Assembly: GCF_047971185.1 (NCBI RefSeq)
Contig: NZ_JBKDZH010000003.1
Coordinates: forward strand, 1 to 64,000
Direction of reading: 5' to 3'
Length of the DNA stretch: 64,000 nucleotides
Source of the DNA: Kluyvera sp047971185
GTDB taxonomy: Bacteria > Pseudomonadota > Gammaproteobacteria > Enterobacterales > Enterobacteriaceae
How positions within the stretch are numbered: position 1 is the first letter of the stretch; each line of letters opens with the position of its first letter. This document shows, in pieces, positions 1 to 8,096 of the stretch. The translations under genes were made by a program, and so were the position numbers. The notes beneath the pieces are model-generated. The model did no database searches, was not told where the DNA came from, and worked only from the letters and a program-made list of their open reading frames with translations.

Positions 1-13
1 CTACCCCGAAATT

Positions 14-43
14 GTAGCCCGGCCAAGCAAAGCGCCGCCGGGA
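14..43. repeat. REP-like intergenic repeat, copy 1
   Basis: A roughly 30-base element starts with GTAGCCCGG and ends with CCGCCGGGA, so its two ends can pair as a hairpin. The same pattern recurs in this window at 2349, 33873, 33920, 38546, 38590 and 45557, always outside genes. It resembles the REP/BIME class of enterobacterial intergenic palindromes. The gene it follows lies outside the window. Confidence 0.7.
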
Positions 44-101
44 AGCTCTCAATTTTCCCCACCATCTCTCATCCGTTTTTCTGACTTAAGTGATCCCGTT
101 A

Positions 102-125
102 ACAATGTGATGTAAATGTCTGGTG
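102..125. promoter_or_regulatory. possible CRP half-site upstream of cstA
   Basis: TGTGA at 106-110 sits in an AT-rich stretch about 110 bases upstream of the cstA start. The second half-site (TGTCT) is poor. CRP activation of cstA is known in E. coli, which is the main reason to list it. Weak call. Confidence 0.3.
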
Positions 126-221
126 TTGTTCCTGTTCTTATTCGTATCAAGGTTGTTAAATCATAGGTGTTGATACGGACACAAAATGTAACATCCTCTG
201 CTACTGATACGGAAAATAACG

Positions 222-2327
222 ATGAACAATTCAGGGAAATACCTTATATGGGCATTGCTCTCCATTGTTGGAGCCTTTGCCCTGGGCTATATCGCCCTCA
301 ACCGGGGTGAGCAGATAAATGCGCTGTGGATCGTCGTCGCCGCGGTCTGCGTGTATCTGATCGCCTATCGCTTTTACGGTCTTTATATTGCCAAAAACGT
401 GCTCAAGGTGGATCCGACCCGCATGACGCCTGCGGTGCGTCATAACGACGGACTCGACTATGTGCCGACGGATAAAAAAGTGCTGTTTGGCCACCACTTT
501 GCGGCGATTGCCGGGGCGGGGCCGCTGGTCGGCCCGGTGCTGGCGGCGCAGATGGGCTATCTGCCGGGGATGATCTGGCTGTTAGCCGGGGTGGTGCTGG
601 CCGGTGCGGTGCAGGACTTTATGGTGCTGTTTGTCTCTACCCGCCGCGACGGCCGTTCGCTGGGCGAGCTGGTGAAAGAGGAGATGGGGCCGACGGCAGG
701 GGTGATTGCGCTGATCGCCACCTTTATGATTATGGTGATCATCCTGGCGGTGCTGGCGATGATCGTGGTGAAAGCGCTGACCCACAGCCCGTGGGGGACT
801 TACACCGTGGCGTTCACCATTCCGCTGGCGCTGTTTATGGGGATTTACATTCGCTATCTGCGCCCGGGGCGCATTGGCGAAGTGTCGGTGATTGGCCTGG
901 TGCTGCTGGTATTCGCTATCATTTCCGGCGGCTGGGTGGCCGAGAGCGAAACCTGGGCGCCGTGGTTTGACTATACCGGCGTACAGCTGACCTGGATGCT
1001 GGTGGGCTATGGCTTTGTGGCCTCGGTGCTGCCGGTATGGCTGTTGCTGGCGCCGCGTGACTACCTTTCAACCTTCCTGAAAATCGGTACCATCGTCGGG
1101 CTGGCGATCGGTATTCTGATTATGCGTCCGACGCTGACCATGCCGGCGCTGACCAAGTTTGTCGACGGCACGGGCCCGGTCTGGACCGGCGACCTGTTCC
1201 CGTTCCTGTTTATCACCATCGCCTGTGGCGCGGTGTCTGGCTTCCACGCGCTGATCTCTTCCGGCACCACGCCGAAGATGCTGGCCAACGAAGGTCAGGC
1301 CTGCTTTATCGGCTATGGCGGCATGCTGATGGAATCCTTCGTGGCGATTATGGCGCTGGTTTCCGCCTGTATTATCGACCCGGGCGTCTACTTTGCGATG
1401 AACAGCCCGATGGCGATGCTGGCACCGGCCGGTACCGCTGATGTGGTGGCCTCGGCGGCGCAGGTGGTCAGTTCGTGGGGCTTCGCGGTGACGCCGGACC
1501 TGCTGCATCAGATTGCTAACGAAGTGGGCGAGCAGTCGATTATCTCCCGTGCGGGCGGTGCGCCGACCCTGGCGGTGGGGATGGCCTATATCCTCCACGG
1601 TGCGCTGGGCGGGTTGATGGATGTGTCGTTCTGGTATCACTTCGCCATTCTGTTTGAAGCGCTGTTCATCCTGACGGCGGTGGACGCCGGGACCCGTGCG
1701 GCGCGCTTTATGCTGCAGGATCTGCTGGGGGTGATCAATCCGGGACTGAAGCGCACCGATTCCCTGCCCGCTAACCTGCTGGCGACGGCGCTGTGCGTGC
1801 TGGCCTGGGGCTACTTCCTTCATCAGGGCGTGGTGGATCCGCTGGGCGGTATCAACACCCTGTGGCCGCTGTTTGGTATCGCCAACCAGATGCTGGCGGG
1901 GATGGCGCTGATGCTGTGCGCGGTGGTACTGTTCAAGATGAAACGTCAGCGCTACGCGTGGGTGGCGCTGGTGCCAACGGCGTGGCTGCTGGTGTGTACG
2001 CTGGTGGCGGGCTGGCAGAAATCGTTTAGCGAAGATACTCGCGTCGGCTTCCTGGCGATTGCCAACAAGTTCCAGGCGATGATCGACAGCGGCAACATTC
2101 CTCCACAGTACACCGAATCGCAGCTGGCGCAGCTGGTGTTCAACAACCGTCTTGATGCCGGGCTGACCATCTTCTTTATGGTGGTTGTTGTTGTCCTGGC
2201 GGTGTTCTCTCTCAAAACCGCGCTGGCGGCGCTGAAAGAGGACAAACCGACGGCGAAAGAGACGCCGTACGAGCCGATGCCAGCGGATGCGGAGAATCTG
2301 GTGGCACAGGCGAAACGCGCGCATTAA
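222..2327 (+). CDS. cstA: carbon starvation protein A, pyruvate/peptide-related transporter
   Basis: A 701-residue integral membrane protein of the CstA family, the same length as E. coli CstA. It has many hydrophobic segments from residue 7 to about 660 and a short charged C-terminal tail. Family knowledge: CstA is induced on carbon starvation by CRP-cAMP and is linked to pyruvate uptake, with an earlier proposed role in peptide use. The start ATG follows a GGAA-containing Shine-Dalgarno region. ybdD follows after 71 bases, as is usual for this family. No frameshift or missing segment is visible. High confidence in identity; substrate from family knowledge. Confidence 0.97.
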   Translation: MNNSGKYLIWALLSIVGAFALGYIALNRGEQINALWIVVAAVCVYLIAYRFYGLYIAKNVLKVDPTRMTPAVRHNDGLDYVPTDKKVLFGHHFAAIAGAGPLVGPVLAAQMGYLPGMIWLLAGVVLAGAVQDFMVLFVSTRRDGRSLGELVKEEMGPTAGVIALIATFMIMVIILAVLAMIVVKALTHSPWGTYTVAFTIPLALFMGIYIRYLRPGRIGEVSVIGLVLLVFAIISGGWVAESETWAPWFDYTGVQLTWMLVGYGFVASVLPVWLLLAPRDYLSTFLKIGTIVGLAIGILIMRPTLTMPALTKFVDGTGPVWTGDLFPFLFITIACGAVSGFHALISSGTTPKMLANEGQACFIGYGGMLMESFVAIMALVSACIIDPGVYFAMNSPMAMLAPAGTADVVASAAQVVSSWGFAVTPDLLHQIANEVGEQSIISRAGGAPTLAVGMAYILHGALGGLMDVSFWYHFAILFEALFILTAVDAGTRAARFMLQDLLGVINPGLKRTDSLPANLLATALCVLAWGYFLHQGVVDPLGGINTLWPLFGIANQMLAGMALMLCAVVLFKMKRQRYAWVALVPTAWLLVCTLVAGWQKSFSEDTRVGFLAIANKFQAMIDSGNIPPQYTESQLAQLVFNNRLDAGLTIFFMVVVVVLAVFSLKTALAALKEDKPTAKETPYEPMPADAENLVAQAKRAH

Positions 2328-2348
2328 TCTGCGTAATTTGCTGATGTT

Positions 2349-2377
2349 GTAGCCCGGCCGAGCGCAGCGACGCCGGG
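2349..2377. repeat. REP-like intergenic repeat, copy 2
   Basis: A GTAGCCCGG...CGCCGGG element lies in the short gap between cstA and ybdD, so it would be transcribed as a hairpin inside the cstA-ybdD message. Such hairpins can slow 3' exonuclease decay of the upstream cistron; that role here is inference. Confidence 0.7.
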
Positions 2378-2398
2378 TTTACCCAAAGGACAAAAACG

Positions 2399-2596
2399 AT
2401 GTTTGATACTCTCTCGAAAGCCGGAAAATACCTCGGGCAGGCGGCCAAGATGATGATTGGCGTGCCGGACTACGACAACTACGTCGAGCATATGCGCGTT
2501 ACGCACCCCGACCAAACGCCGATGACCTACGAAGAATTTTTCCGCGACCGTCAGGACGCGCGCTACGGCGGGAAGGGCGGCGCGAAATGCTGCTAA
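2399..2596 (+). CDS. ybdD: YbdD/YjiX family small protein, CstA partner
   Basis: A 65-residue soluble protein of the YbdD/YjiX (DUF466) family, ending in a Cys-Cys pair preceded by glycines and lysines. The motif PDYDNYVEHM near residues 23-32 is typical. Family members almost always sit directly behind cstA or btsT (yjiY) pyruvate transporters, and genetic work in E. coli indicates that such small partners support CstA-type transport. A Shine-Dalgarno AAAGGA lies nine bases before the ATG. In E. coli ybdH follows; here ybdL follows directly. Confidence 0.93.
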   Translation: MFDTLSKAGKYLGQAAKMMIGVPDYDNYVEHMRVTHPDQTPMTYEEFFRDRQDARYGGKGGAKCC

Positions 2597-2688
2597 TAAC
2601 CATTTAGACATCTAAACGTCTCGATTGCCAAACGCGTTCGCCGTGTTATATTGATGTTAACTTTGGCATCACGAGCGGCAGACGTAAA

Positions 2689-3849
2689 ATGACAAATAAG
2701 CAACTCATCCCACAGAGTAAGTTACCCCACCTCGGCACCACTATTTTCACCCAGATGAGCGCGTTGGCGCAGCAGCATCAGGCGATCAATCTGTCGCAAG
2801 GTTTTCCCGATTTTGACGGCCCGATTTACCTTCAGCAGCGGCTGGCGCACCACGTGGCAAGCGGCGCAAACCAGTATGCGCCGATGACCGGCGCACTGGC
2901 GTTGCGGGAAGCTATCGCCGAGAAAACCGCGGCGCTGTATGGCCACACGCCTGACGTTAACAGCGAGATTACGGTAACTGCGGGCGCTACCGAAGCGCTG
3001 TATGCCGCCATAACCGCGCTGGTGCGTGAGGGCGATGAGGTGATCTGCTTTGACCCGAGCTACGATAGCTACGCGCCAGCGGTGGCGCTGTCCGGCGGCG
3101 TGGTGAAGCGCATCGCGCTACAGCCGCCGCACTTCCGCGTCGACTGGCAGGCTTTTGCCGAACAGTTAACGGAAAAGACGCGGCTGGTGATCCTCAATAC
3201 GCCGCATAACCCGTCGGCGACGGTCTGGCAGGCGGCGGATTTTGCCGCGCTGTGGCAGGCTATCGCCGAACGGGAAATTTACGTGCTGAGCGATGAAGTG
3301 TACGAGCATATCTGCTTTTCCGAAGGCGGGCACGCCAGCGTGCTAGCGCATCCGCAGCTGCGTGAACGCGCGGTGGCGGTATCCTCGTTTGGTAAAACCT
3401 ATCATATGACCGGCTGGAAGGTGGGGTACTGTGTGGCCCCCGCGCCCATCAGCGCGGAGCTGCGGAAGGTACATCAGTATCTGACCTTCGCCGTCAATAC
3501 GCCGGCGCAGCTGGCGCTGGCGGATATGCTGCGCACGGAGCCGCAACACTATCGTCAGTTGCCGGAATTTTACCGTGCGCGGCGTGACCTGTTTATCGAT
3601 GCGCTCAGCCAGAGCCGGCTGAAGCTGCTGCCATGCGAAGGCACCTATTTCCTGCTGGCCGATTACAGCGACATCTCCGAGCTGGATGACGTGAGCTTCT
3701 GCCGGTGGCTAACCACCGAAGTGGGCGTGGCGGCGATTCCGCTGTCGGTATTTTGCGCCGAGCCGTTCCCGCATAAGCTGATACGACTGTGCTTTGCCAA
3801 AAAGGAGGCGACCCTGCTGGCCGCCGCCGAGCGTCTTTGCCGACTGTAG
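2689..3849 (+). CDS. ybdL: methionine aminotransferase, PLP-dependent
   Basis: A 386-residue class I/II aminotransferase, the same length as E. coli YbdL. The PLP lysine is Lys236 in SSFGKTYHMTGWK, and the substrate/PLP-binding NTPHNPS and DEVYEH motifs lie upstream of it. The family transfers the amino group of methionine (also histidine and phenylalanine) to keto-acids such as 2-oxo-4-methylthiobutyrate in the cytoplasm. The gene is convergent with ybdM, their stops being adjacent (3849/3850), so read-through in either direction would produce antisense overlap. Confidence 0.95.
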   Translation: MTNKQLIPQSKLPHLGTTIFTQMSALAQQHQAINLSQGFPDFDGPIYLQQRLAHHVASGANQYAPMTGALALREAIAEKTAALYGHTPDVNSEITVTAGATEALYAAITALVREGDEVICFDPSYDSYAPAVALSGGVVKRIALQPPHFRVDWQAFAEQLTEKTRLVILNTPHNPSATVWQAADFAALWQAIAEREIYVLSDEVYEHICFSEGGHASVLAHPQLRERAVAVSSFGKTYHMTGWKVGYCVAPAPISAELRKVHQYLTFAVNTPAQLALADMLRTEPQHYRQLPEFYRARRDLFIDALSQSRLKLLPCEGTYFLLADYSDISELDDVSFCRWLTTEVGVAAIPLSVFCAEPFPHKLIRLCFAKKEATLLAAAERLCRL

Positions 3850-4476
3850 CTATTTGACGGTCCAGGCCTGTGAGAACTGGCGGTTGCCAAACATTTCGCA
3901 CAGGCCGTTAATCTGTTTCAGGCGCAGAATTTCGTCGGCGTCCATCCCCAGCTCCTGGCTCATTTTTTCATCGCTCCAGCCAAGATGGCTCAGTTCGCGC
4001 ACGATATCGGATATGGCGCCGATCTGGTGCCGCCCGCGCGCGCGGTTATGGCGGATAGTGGCCGCCATGCGCGAGGAAAGCGAACCGTCATTGTTCTCCA
4101 GCTGCGTGATGGGCAAATAGCCCTGAAAGCGTTTTTTCAACGTCGCCTTAGAGTGTGAAAGCTGGTGACGGTGGAAACCGTCGACGATCTCATAGCTGCA
4201 TGCCTTTTTCTCAATGACCACAATCGGCTGGGTGAAGCCGTCGGCCTCAAGTGATTTAGTGAGCAGGCGTTTCTCCTGCGGCGCCATGTTATTCGGGTTG
4301 TAGTCGTTGGGTGAAACCTGCTTCTCTTTTACCCACAGCACGCAGTCGATAGGCTGGTCCCTGAATGGGCTCTCATCGTGGAGCGCCAGACGGAACTGGT
4401 TGATGGCCTCGATTTTGTCGTCCCCGGAAAGGGTTTGCAGATAGTCATGCAGCTGATTGATTAATTTTTGTCGCAT
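3850..4476 (-). CDS. ybdM: ParB-like nuclease-domain protein (IbrB-like)
   Basis: A protein of 208 residues with an N-terminal helical part (about 1-45), a ParB/Srx-type fold (about 46-115, with DGFHRH at 99-104 in place of the usual GERR box) and a C-terminal helix-turn-helix-like segment (about 150-200). I chose the ATG at 4476 rather than the in-frame ATG at 4488 because GGGGGA sits four bases before it and the length matches E. coli YbdM (209). It overlaps the ybdN end by 16 bases, so the two are co-translated. Homologues IbrB/IbrA in some E. coli act as regulators of immunoglobulin-binding protein genes; the biochemical function is unknown. Confidence 0.88.
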   Translation of the reverse strand: MRQKLINQLHDYLQTLSGDDKIEAINQFRLALHDESPFRDQPIDCVLWVKEKQVSPNDYNPNNMAPQEKRLLTKSLEADGFTQPIVVIEKKACSYEIVDGFHRHQLSHSKATLKKRFQGYLPITQLENNDGSLSSRMAATIRHNRARGRHQIGAISDIVRELSHLGWSDEKMSQELGMDADEILRLKQINGLCEMFGNRQFSQAWTVK

Positions 4477-5684
4477 AAAATCCCCCATTGTTGACGTTTA
4501 TTTTCCATGCGCGCGCGATAGCGCTGGTAATGACAGGATTTGGTCGGGCTGAATGACAACATTCGACACCAGTAATCGTTATTTAATAGCGCTTTACAGA
4601 TTCTTCGCCAGGAGGGGATATCCTTTGAACCCAGATCCTTTTCCTGGCTATCGGGGATATCTTCCCAACCCTGTTTCTGATACCAGTGCAGGTAGACGGC
4701 GATTTTATTGCGGTAGTGTTCGGCCGTGGCTTCCGGCATGCTGTTTAACAGGAAATGGGCGTAGCTGCGCCAGCTATGATTGGCCGGTTTATCAATTTTG
4801 CGATGGCCATAAAACTGGTTATCCTGGCCTGCATAGATACCACCACTGTGCACGCCGCTCACGCGTTGGCACATATCAGCCCAGCGCTCGGGTTCCAGCA
4901 CGTGATAGAGCCACAGCCCCTGACGCTGTTCTGGGCCAAACGGTTCACAAATGCGCATATAGCGCAGCGGTACACCTGCCTGATACATCAGGTTATACAG
5001 TGGGTTATAGGGCAGCTGGGTTTTGGCAAACCAGGTCCAGATATCGGCGGTTTTCCAGTCGTAGATAGGGTAAACATACCAGGCGTGCTTGCCTGGGGCG
5101 ATAGTCGTCCAGGGTTTGTCATCCGCAAAGCGGCGTTTGCGCTGAGAGGCGATGGTCAGAAAGCGGTTATACGATTCGTCGGCGCGGATCCCGACCATTA
5201 CGGCGGCGGGGCGCTGCTGCGAGAACCATTCGGCAAATTTTTGTACGAACAGCTCAAAGGTCATTCCTGACTGATAAAAAGAGAAAAAAGTTGGGTCAGT
5301 GATGGCTTCCGGCGGCGGCTGCCGTACCCATTTGGCTCCCGGCTCCCAGCACTGCCATTCGGGTGTAAACTGAGTGAGGGAATTTTGCGTTGTCAGCGGT
5401 AGAGCTACCCAATAAAAATCGTCAATGACGTCCTGATATAACGCGCGTATGTTTTCGCAGTGGGTGATGGTATATGAAAATTGCGCTTCCCAGTCGATAA
5501 AGAGCACGCTGATTTTTTTTCCGGCTCGACGCGCCTGTAGTGCGGTTAAATGTAACATCACCGTCGAATCTTTTCCGCCAGAAAAAGAAACGCAGACGCG
5601 GGGGAAGTTATCTAATGTCCAGGTAATCCTTTCTTCACTTGCTTCAAGCACGGAATGAGGTAGCGGAAGCTTGCTCATCGGCAT
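4461..5684 (-). CDS. ybdN: PAPS reductase-like ATP-pyrophosphatase domain protein (IbrA-like)
   Basis: A 407-residue protein of the phosphoadenosine phosphosulfate reductase/DndC superfamily. The PP-loop SGGKDST is at residues 35-41, and the C-terminal half matches the region (DUF3440) seen in YbdN/IbrA. The start at 5684 follows GGA at about ten bases and gives the E. coli-like length; an in-frame ATG 16 codons upstream at 5732 has no better ribosome site. Superfamily members activate or transfer sulfur via adenylylated intermediates, including in DNA phosphorothioation, but no substrate is known for this one. Operon with ybdM; ybdO lies upstream on the same strand. Confidence 0.88.
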   Translation of the reverse strand: MPMSKLPLPHSVLEASEERITWTLDNFPRVCVSFSGGKDSTVMLHLTALQARRAGKKISVLFIDWEAQFSYTITHCENIRALYQDVIDDFYWVALPLTTQNSLTQFTPEWQCWEPGAKWVRQPPPEAITDPTFFSFYQSGMTFELFVQKFAEWFSQQRPAAVMVGIRADESYNRFLTIASQRKRRFADDKPWTTIAPGKHAWYVYPIYDWKTADIWTWFAKTQLPYNPLYNLMYQAGVPLRYMRICEPFGPEQRQGLWLYHVLEPERWADMCQRVSGVHSGGIYAGQDNQFYGHRKIDKPANHSWRSYAHFLLNSMPEATAEHYRNKIAVYLHWYQKQGWEDIPDSQEKDLGSKDIPSWRRICKALLNNDYWCRMLSFSPTKSCHYQRYRARMENKRQQWGILCDKN

Positions 5685-5810
5685 ATATCCGAGATCCTTT
5701 ATGACGTGTTCAATGAAAAGAACTGGCATCATACCGTGATGCCAGTAAAGAGTGATAAGTTTATTTTACATTTTTAGCGGGGTTTATAAAATTAATGTAA
5801 TTTATTGGCA

Positions 5811-6710
5811 TTATTGAGCGGTGATTTTTGAAATAACTTTATTAAATGGATCTGAATTTAACATTGATCTGTTGTATATAGTATAGAGATTAAGTTTCAT
5901 CATATCGACGGGAATGTCAACCCGCTTCAGCGCCATTGCATCCTTAAGGAGTTCGTAGAAAGGTGTCGGAATGATACCAATAATATCGGTTTGTCCTATG
6001 GTATTAATAATTGACATTATGGATGATGAATAAAAAGCAAACTGTCGGCGGCTATAAAACGGATTATCACAGTGCTGATACTGCACGATATGGGGATCTT
6101 TGGTCATCAACTGGGTGAATTTTTCGTTAAGCACTTCTTCCACCGTTGCGGAGTCACCGAGGCGTGGATGGTCTTTACGGCATACTAGCGCCGTGTCAAT
6201 CTGATGGAAAGGGTTACAGACAAGCGCACGGTTATTGATTGGAGCCATTGATAAAACAATATCAGCCTTACGGTAGTTCATTAGCTCTTCAACGCTATCT
6301 TTTGACGATTCATAGTTGTGATATTCAACTTCAAAATTCGCCTCGGAGATTAAGGCATCCATCAATGCCGTAAATTTAGGGGAGCAGTAAAATTGTGGAC
6401 CATAGATCACAAAACGCTTGTTTAATCCCGAATGATTCATCAAGTTTATTGTTTGTTCGAGGCTATTAAGGTTTTCGGCAAGATGTTGATGTAAATTGGT
6501 GGCGACCGTCGTCGGCGTTATGCCTTTTCCAGCACGAATAAAAAGCGGATCGTCAAGCTGCGTTCGCAATCGCTGTAGCGATTGGCTGACGGCAGAAGGG
6601 GTGATAAAAAGCATTTCAGCGACTTTGCTGATGCTTAACTGTTGATATATACATTCAAAAATGACAAGAAGGTTGAGATCGAAACGCTTGAGTTCGTAGA
6701 GGTTAGCCAT
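5811..6710 (-). CDS. ybdO: LysR-family transcriptional regulator
   Basis: A 299-residue LysR regulator with an N-terminal winged helix-turn-helix (residues about 7-65, core SKVAEMLFITPSAVSQSLQRL) and a C-terminal effector-binding domain. It is close to E. coli YbdO in length and in its opening residues. YbdO has been linked to control of capsule and citrate-fermentation genes in E. coli, but no cit cluster occurs in this window. The gene is visibly more AT-rich than its neighbours. It lies 126 bases upstream of ybdN on the same strand and may be co-transcribed with it. Confidence 0.9.
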   Translation of the reverse strand: MANLYELKRFDLNLLVIFECIYQQLSISKVAEMLFITPSAVSQSLQRLRTQLDDPLFIRAGKGITPTTVATNLHQHLAENLNSLEQTINLMNHSGLNKRFVIYGPQFYCSPKFTALMDALISEANFEVEYHNYESSKDSVEELMNYRKADIVLSMAPINNRALVCNPFHQIDTALVCRKDHPRLGDSATVEEVLNEKFTQLMTKDPHIVQYQHCDNPFYSRRQFAFYSSSIMSIINTIGQTDIIGIIPTPFYELLKDAMALKRVDIPVDMMKLNLYTIYNRSMLNSDPFNKVISKITAQ

Positions 6711-6990
6711 ATTTTATCCTATAAATTCAGGCATATGATGAGTCCGCCTAGAGATCGCTACTGTCCATGTATTCGAAAAACTAAATTCATAGTGAATCAA
6801 AAGTAAATATATAATAATGTCTAATCGTTATCTAGCAAATAATTATTCCGGTACTGGGTTATTGAGTTGTTATTTATATAAATGATAATAATTTGTTTTT
6901 CATTTTTTAGCTGTGCCGCTACGGCAAAGACGGCGTAAAGAAGGCTGTAACTCGGAAAATATCTGTAAAATCAGTCGGTAGACGGTGCGT

Positions 6991-7027
6991 TACGGTATAG
7001 CCTATCACAATCATAGGTAAGACCAGC
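6991..7027. promoter_or_regulatory. OxyR-like binding site with downstream -10 element
   Basis: CTAT (7002-7005), seven bases, then ATAG (7013-7016) reproduces the conserved centre of the four-repeat OxyR consensus (ATAG-N7-CTAT-N7-ATAG-N7-CTAT). The outer repeats are poor (TACG at 6991, CAGC at 7024). TATAAA at 7046-7051 is placed so that the box covers the -35 region of a rightward promoter starting near 7058. In E. coli this gap drives both dsbG and ahpC under OxyR, so the box could also be a relic of a lost leftward dsbG promoter. Confidence 0.5.
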
Positions 7028-7052
7028 GTCAGGTTGATTGCCCTTTATAAAA

Positions 7053-7100
7053 CAAGGTGATGTAATCCTTACGCTGTCAGCGCCTTTGTTAAGGTGATGT
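7053..7100 (+). repeat. direct repeat AAGGTGATGT, two copies
   Basis: AAGGTGATGT occurs at 7054-7063 and again at 7091-7100, 37 bases apart, just after the predicted OxyR-dependent start. Just downstream is an inverted repeat GCCAG/CTGGC at about 7116-7130. The significance is unknown; the copies could pair with a trans target or mark a small duplication. Confidence 0.4.
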
Positions 7101-7163
7101 CGAGCGCAACACATAGCCAGCCTGGCTGGCGCTGAATTCACCTGCGGGCGATTCAGGTAATCA

Positions 7164-7187
7164 GGCCGCCTCGTTGCGGCCTTTTTA
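7164..7187 (+). terminator. orphan intrinsic terminator upstream of ahpC
   Basis: GGCCGC (7164-7169), a six-base loop and GCGGCC (7176-7181) are followed directly by TTTTT. It faces right, with no gene upstream on that strand. A transcript from the OxyR-like promoter near 7058 would end here at roughly 130 nt, or would have to read through to reach ahpC. Confidence 0.7.
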
Positions 7188-7212
7188 CTTCTGGGGGATG
7201 AGCGATTCGTGC

Positions 7213-7282
7213 CTATCCTCGAACATAGGTTCACAAAGCTGTCTTGTTCTGGTTGTTAGATAACGCTTATTGATTCGATAAT
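7213..7282 (+). promoter_or_regulatory. candidate proximal ahpC promoter
   Basis: TTGTTA (7253-7258), an 18-base spacer and GATAAT (7277-7282) form a plausible sigma-70 promoter about 70 bases before ahpC. Just upstream, CTAT and ATAG (7213-7228) repeat the OxyR half-site pair but with an eight-base gap instead of seven, so OxyR control from this site is less certain. Confidence 0.45.
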
Positions 7283-7353
7283 GTAAACGCATTGGTCGAA
7301 TCGGGAAAAGTTCGTTAACTTAGACCTCAACGAAAACACGGAGGAAGTACTCG

Positions 7354-7917
7354 ATGTCTTTAATTAATACTAAAATCAAACCTTTCAAAAACCAGGCGTT
7401 CAAAAACGGTGAATTTGTAGAAGTTACCGAGAAAGATACCGAAGGCCGCTGGAGCGTCTTCTTCTTCTACCCGGCTGACTTCACCTTCGTATGCCCGACC
7501 GAACTGGGTGACGTTGCAGACCATTATGAAGAACTGCAGAAGCTGGGCGTGGACGTGTACTCTGTGTCTACCGATACTCACTTCACTCACAAAGCATGGC
7601 ACAGCAGCTCCGACACCATCGCCAAAATCAAATACGCGATGATCGGCGACCCGACTGGCGCCCTGACCCGTAACTTCGACAACATGCGTGAAGATGAAGG
7701 CCTGGCCGACCGCGCGACCTTCGTTGTTGACCCGCAGGGTATCATCCAGGCGATCGAAGTTACCGCTGAAGGTATCGGCCGTGACGCTTCTGACCTGCTG
7801 CGTAAAATCAAAGCCGCTCAGTACGTTGCTTCCCACCCAGGTGAAGTATGCCCGGCTAAATGGAAAGAAGGCGAAGCGACTCTGGCTCCGTCTCTGGACC
7901 TGGTCGGTAAAATCTAA
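7354..7917 (+). CDS. ahpC: alkyl hydroperoxide reductase peroxiredoxin subunit
   Basis: A 187-residue typical 2-Cys peroxiredoxin, the E. coli length. The peroxidatic cysteine is Cys47 in FVCPTE and the resolving cysteine is Cys166 in EVCPAKW. AhpC reduces hydrogen peroxide, organic peroxides and peroxynitrite in the cytoplasm, forming an intersubunit disulfide that AhpF reduces. GGAGG lies ten bases before the ATG. Codon use is strongly biased (AAA, CTG, GAC), fitting very high expression. ahpF follows after a structured 179-base spacer. OxyR control is known in E. coli and is supported here by upstream OxyR-like sites. Confidence 0.98.
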   Translation: MSLINTKIKPFKNQAFKNGEFVEVTEKDTEGRWSVFFFYPADFTFVCPTELGDVADHYEELQKLGVDVYSVSTDTHFTHKAWHSSSDTIAKIKYAMIGDPTGALTRNFDNMREDEGLADRATFVVDPQGIIQAIEVTAEGIGRDASDLLRKIKAAQYVASHPGEVCPAKWKEGEATLAPSLDLVGKI

Positions 7918-7931
7918 ATTTCCGTCGTCTT

Positions 7932-8072
7932 TCGCGCCACAGCGCCATGCTGTGACGCGAATTACTCAGGAAATCACCCCCTTTAAAAACGGGTGCATCA
8001 GCACCCGAATTTCTGACTAGCGTCCATGATGCAAGCGCATTCAGGCAGCCGCGTGAGGCCGCTTGCATGATG
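7932..8072 (+). promoter_or_regulatory. structured ahpC-ahpF spacer with three hairpins
   Basis: Three successive inverted repeats fill the spacer: 7932-7943 with 7949-7960 (one mismatch), GGGTGC/GCACCC at 7991-7996/8001-8006, and a 13-base arm at 8025-8037 pairing 12 of 13 with 8060-8072. None has a strong T-run. They would protect the ahpC 3' end or partly terminate, explaining higher AhpC than AhpF; the role is inference. Confidence 0.55.
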
Positions 8073-8096
8073 ATGTTTTAAGCCCAGGAGATAACA

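Larger units (their letters stand above)
6711..7353. other. long intergenic region where dsbG would be expected
   Basis: A 643-base AT-rich gap between ybdO (minus) and ahpC (plus). In E. coli dsbG sits here, divergent from ahpC. No reading frame in this gap shows a thioredoxin CxxC motif, and the 87-codon frame at 6971-7234 has no recognisable features. The gap does hold an OxyR-like box, a -10-like element, direct repeats and an intrinsic terminator, listed separately. Confidence 0.7.

Noticed and set aside
1068..2324. 418-codon open frame on the minus strand opposite cstA
   Set aside because: Rich in Arg/His/Gln with no recognisable domain; it is what GC-rich codon bias of cstA produces in an antisense frame.
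6971..7234. 87-codon minus-strand frame in the dsbG gap
   Set aside because: No hydrophobic or conserved features and it runs through the intrinsic terminator and inverted repeats.
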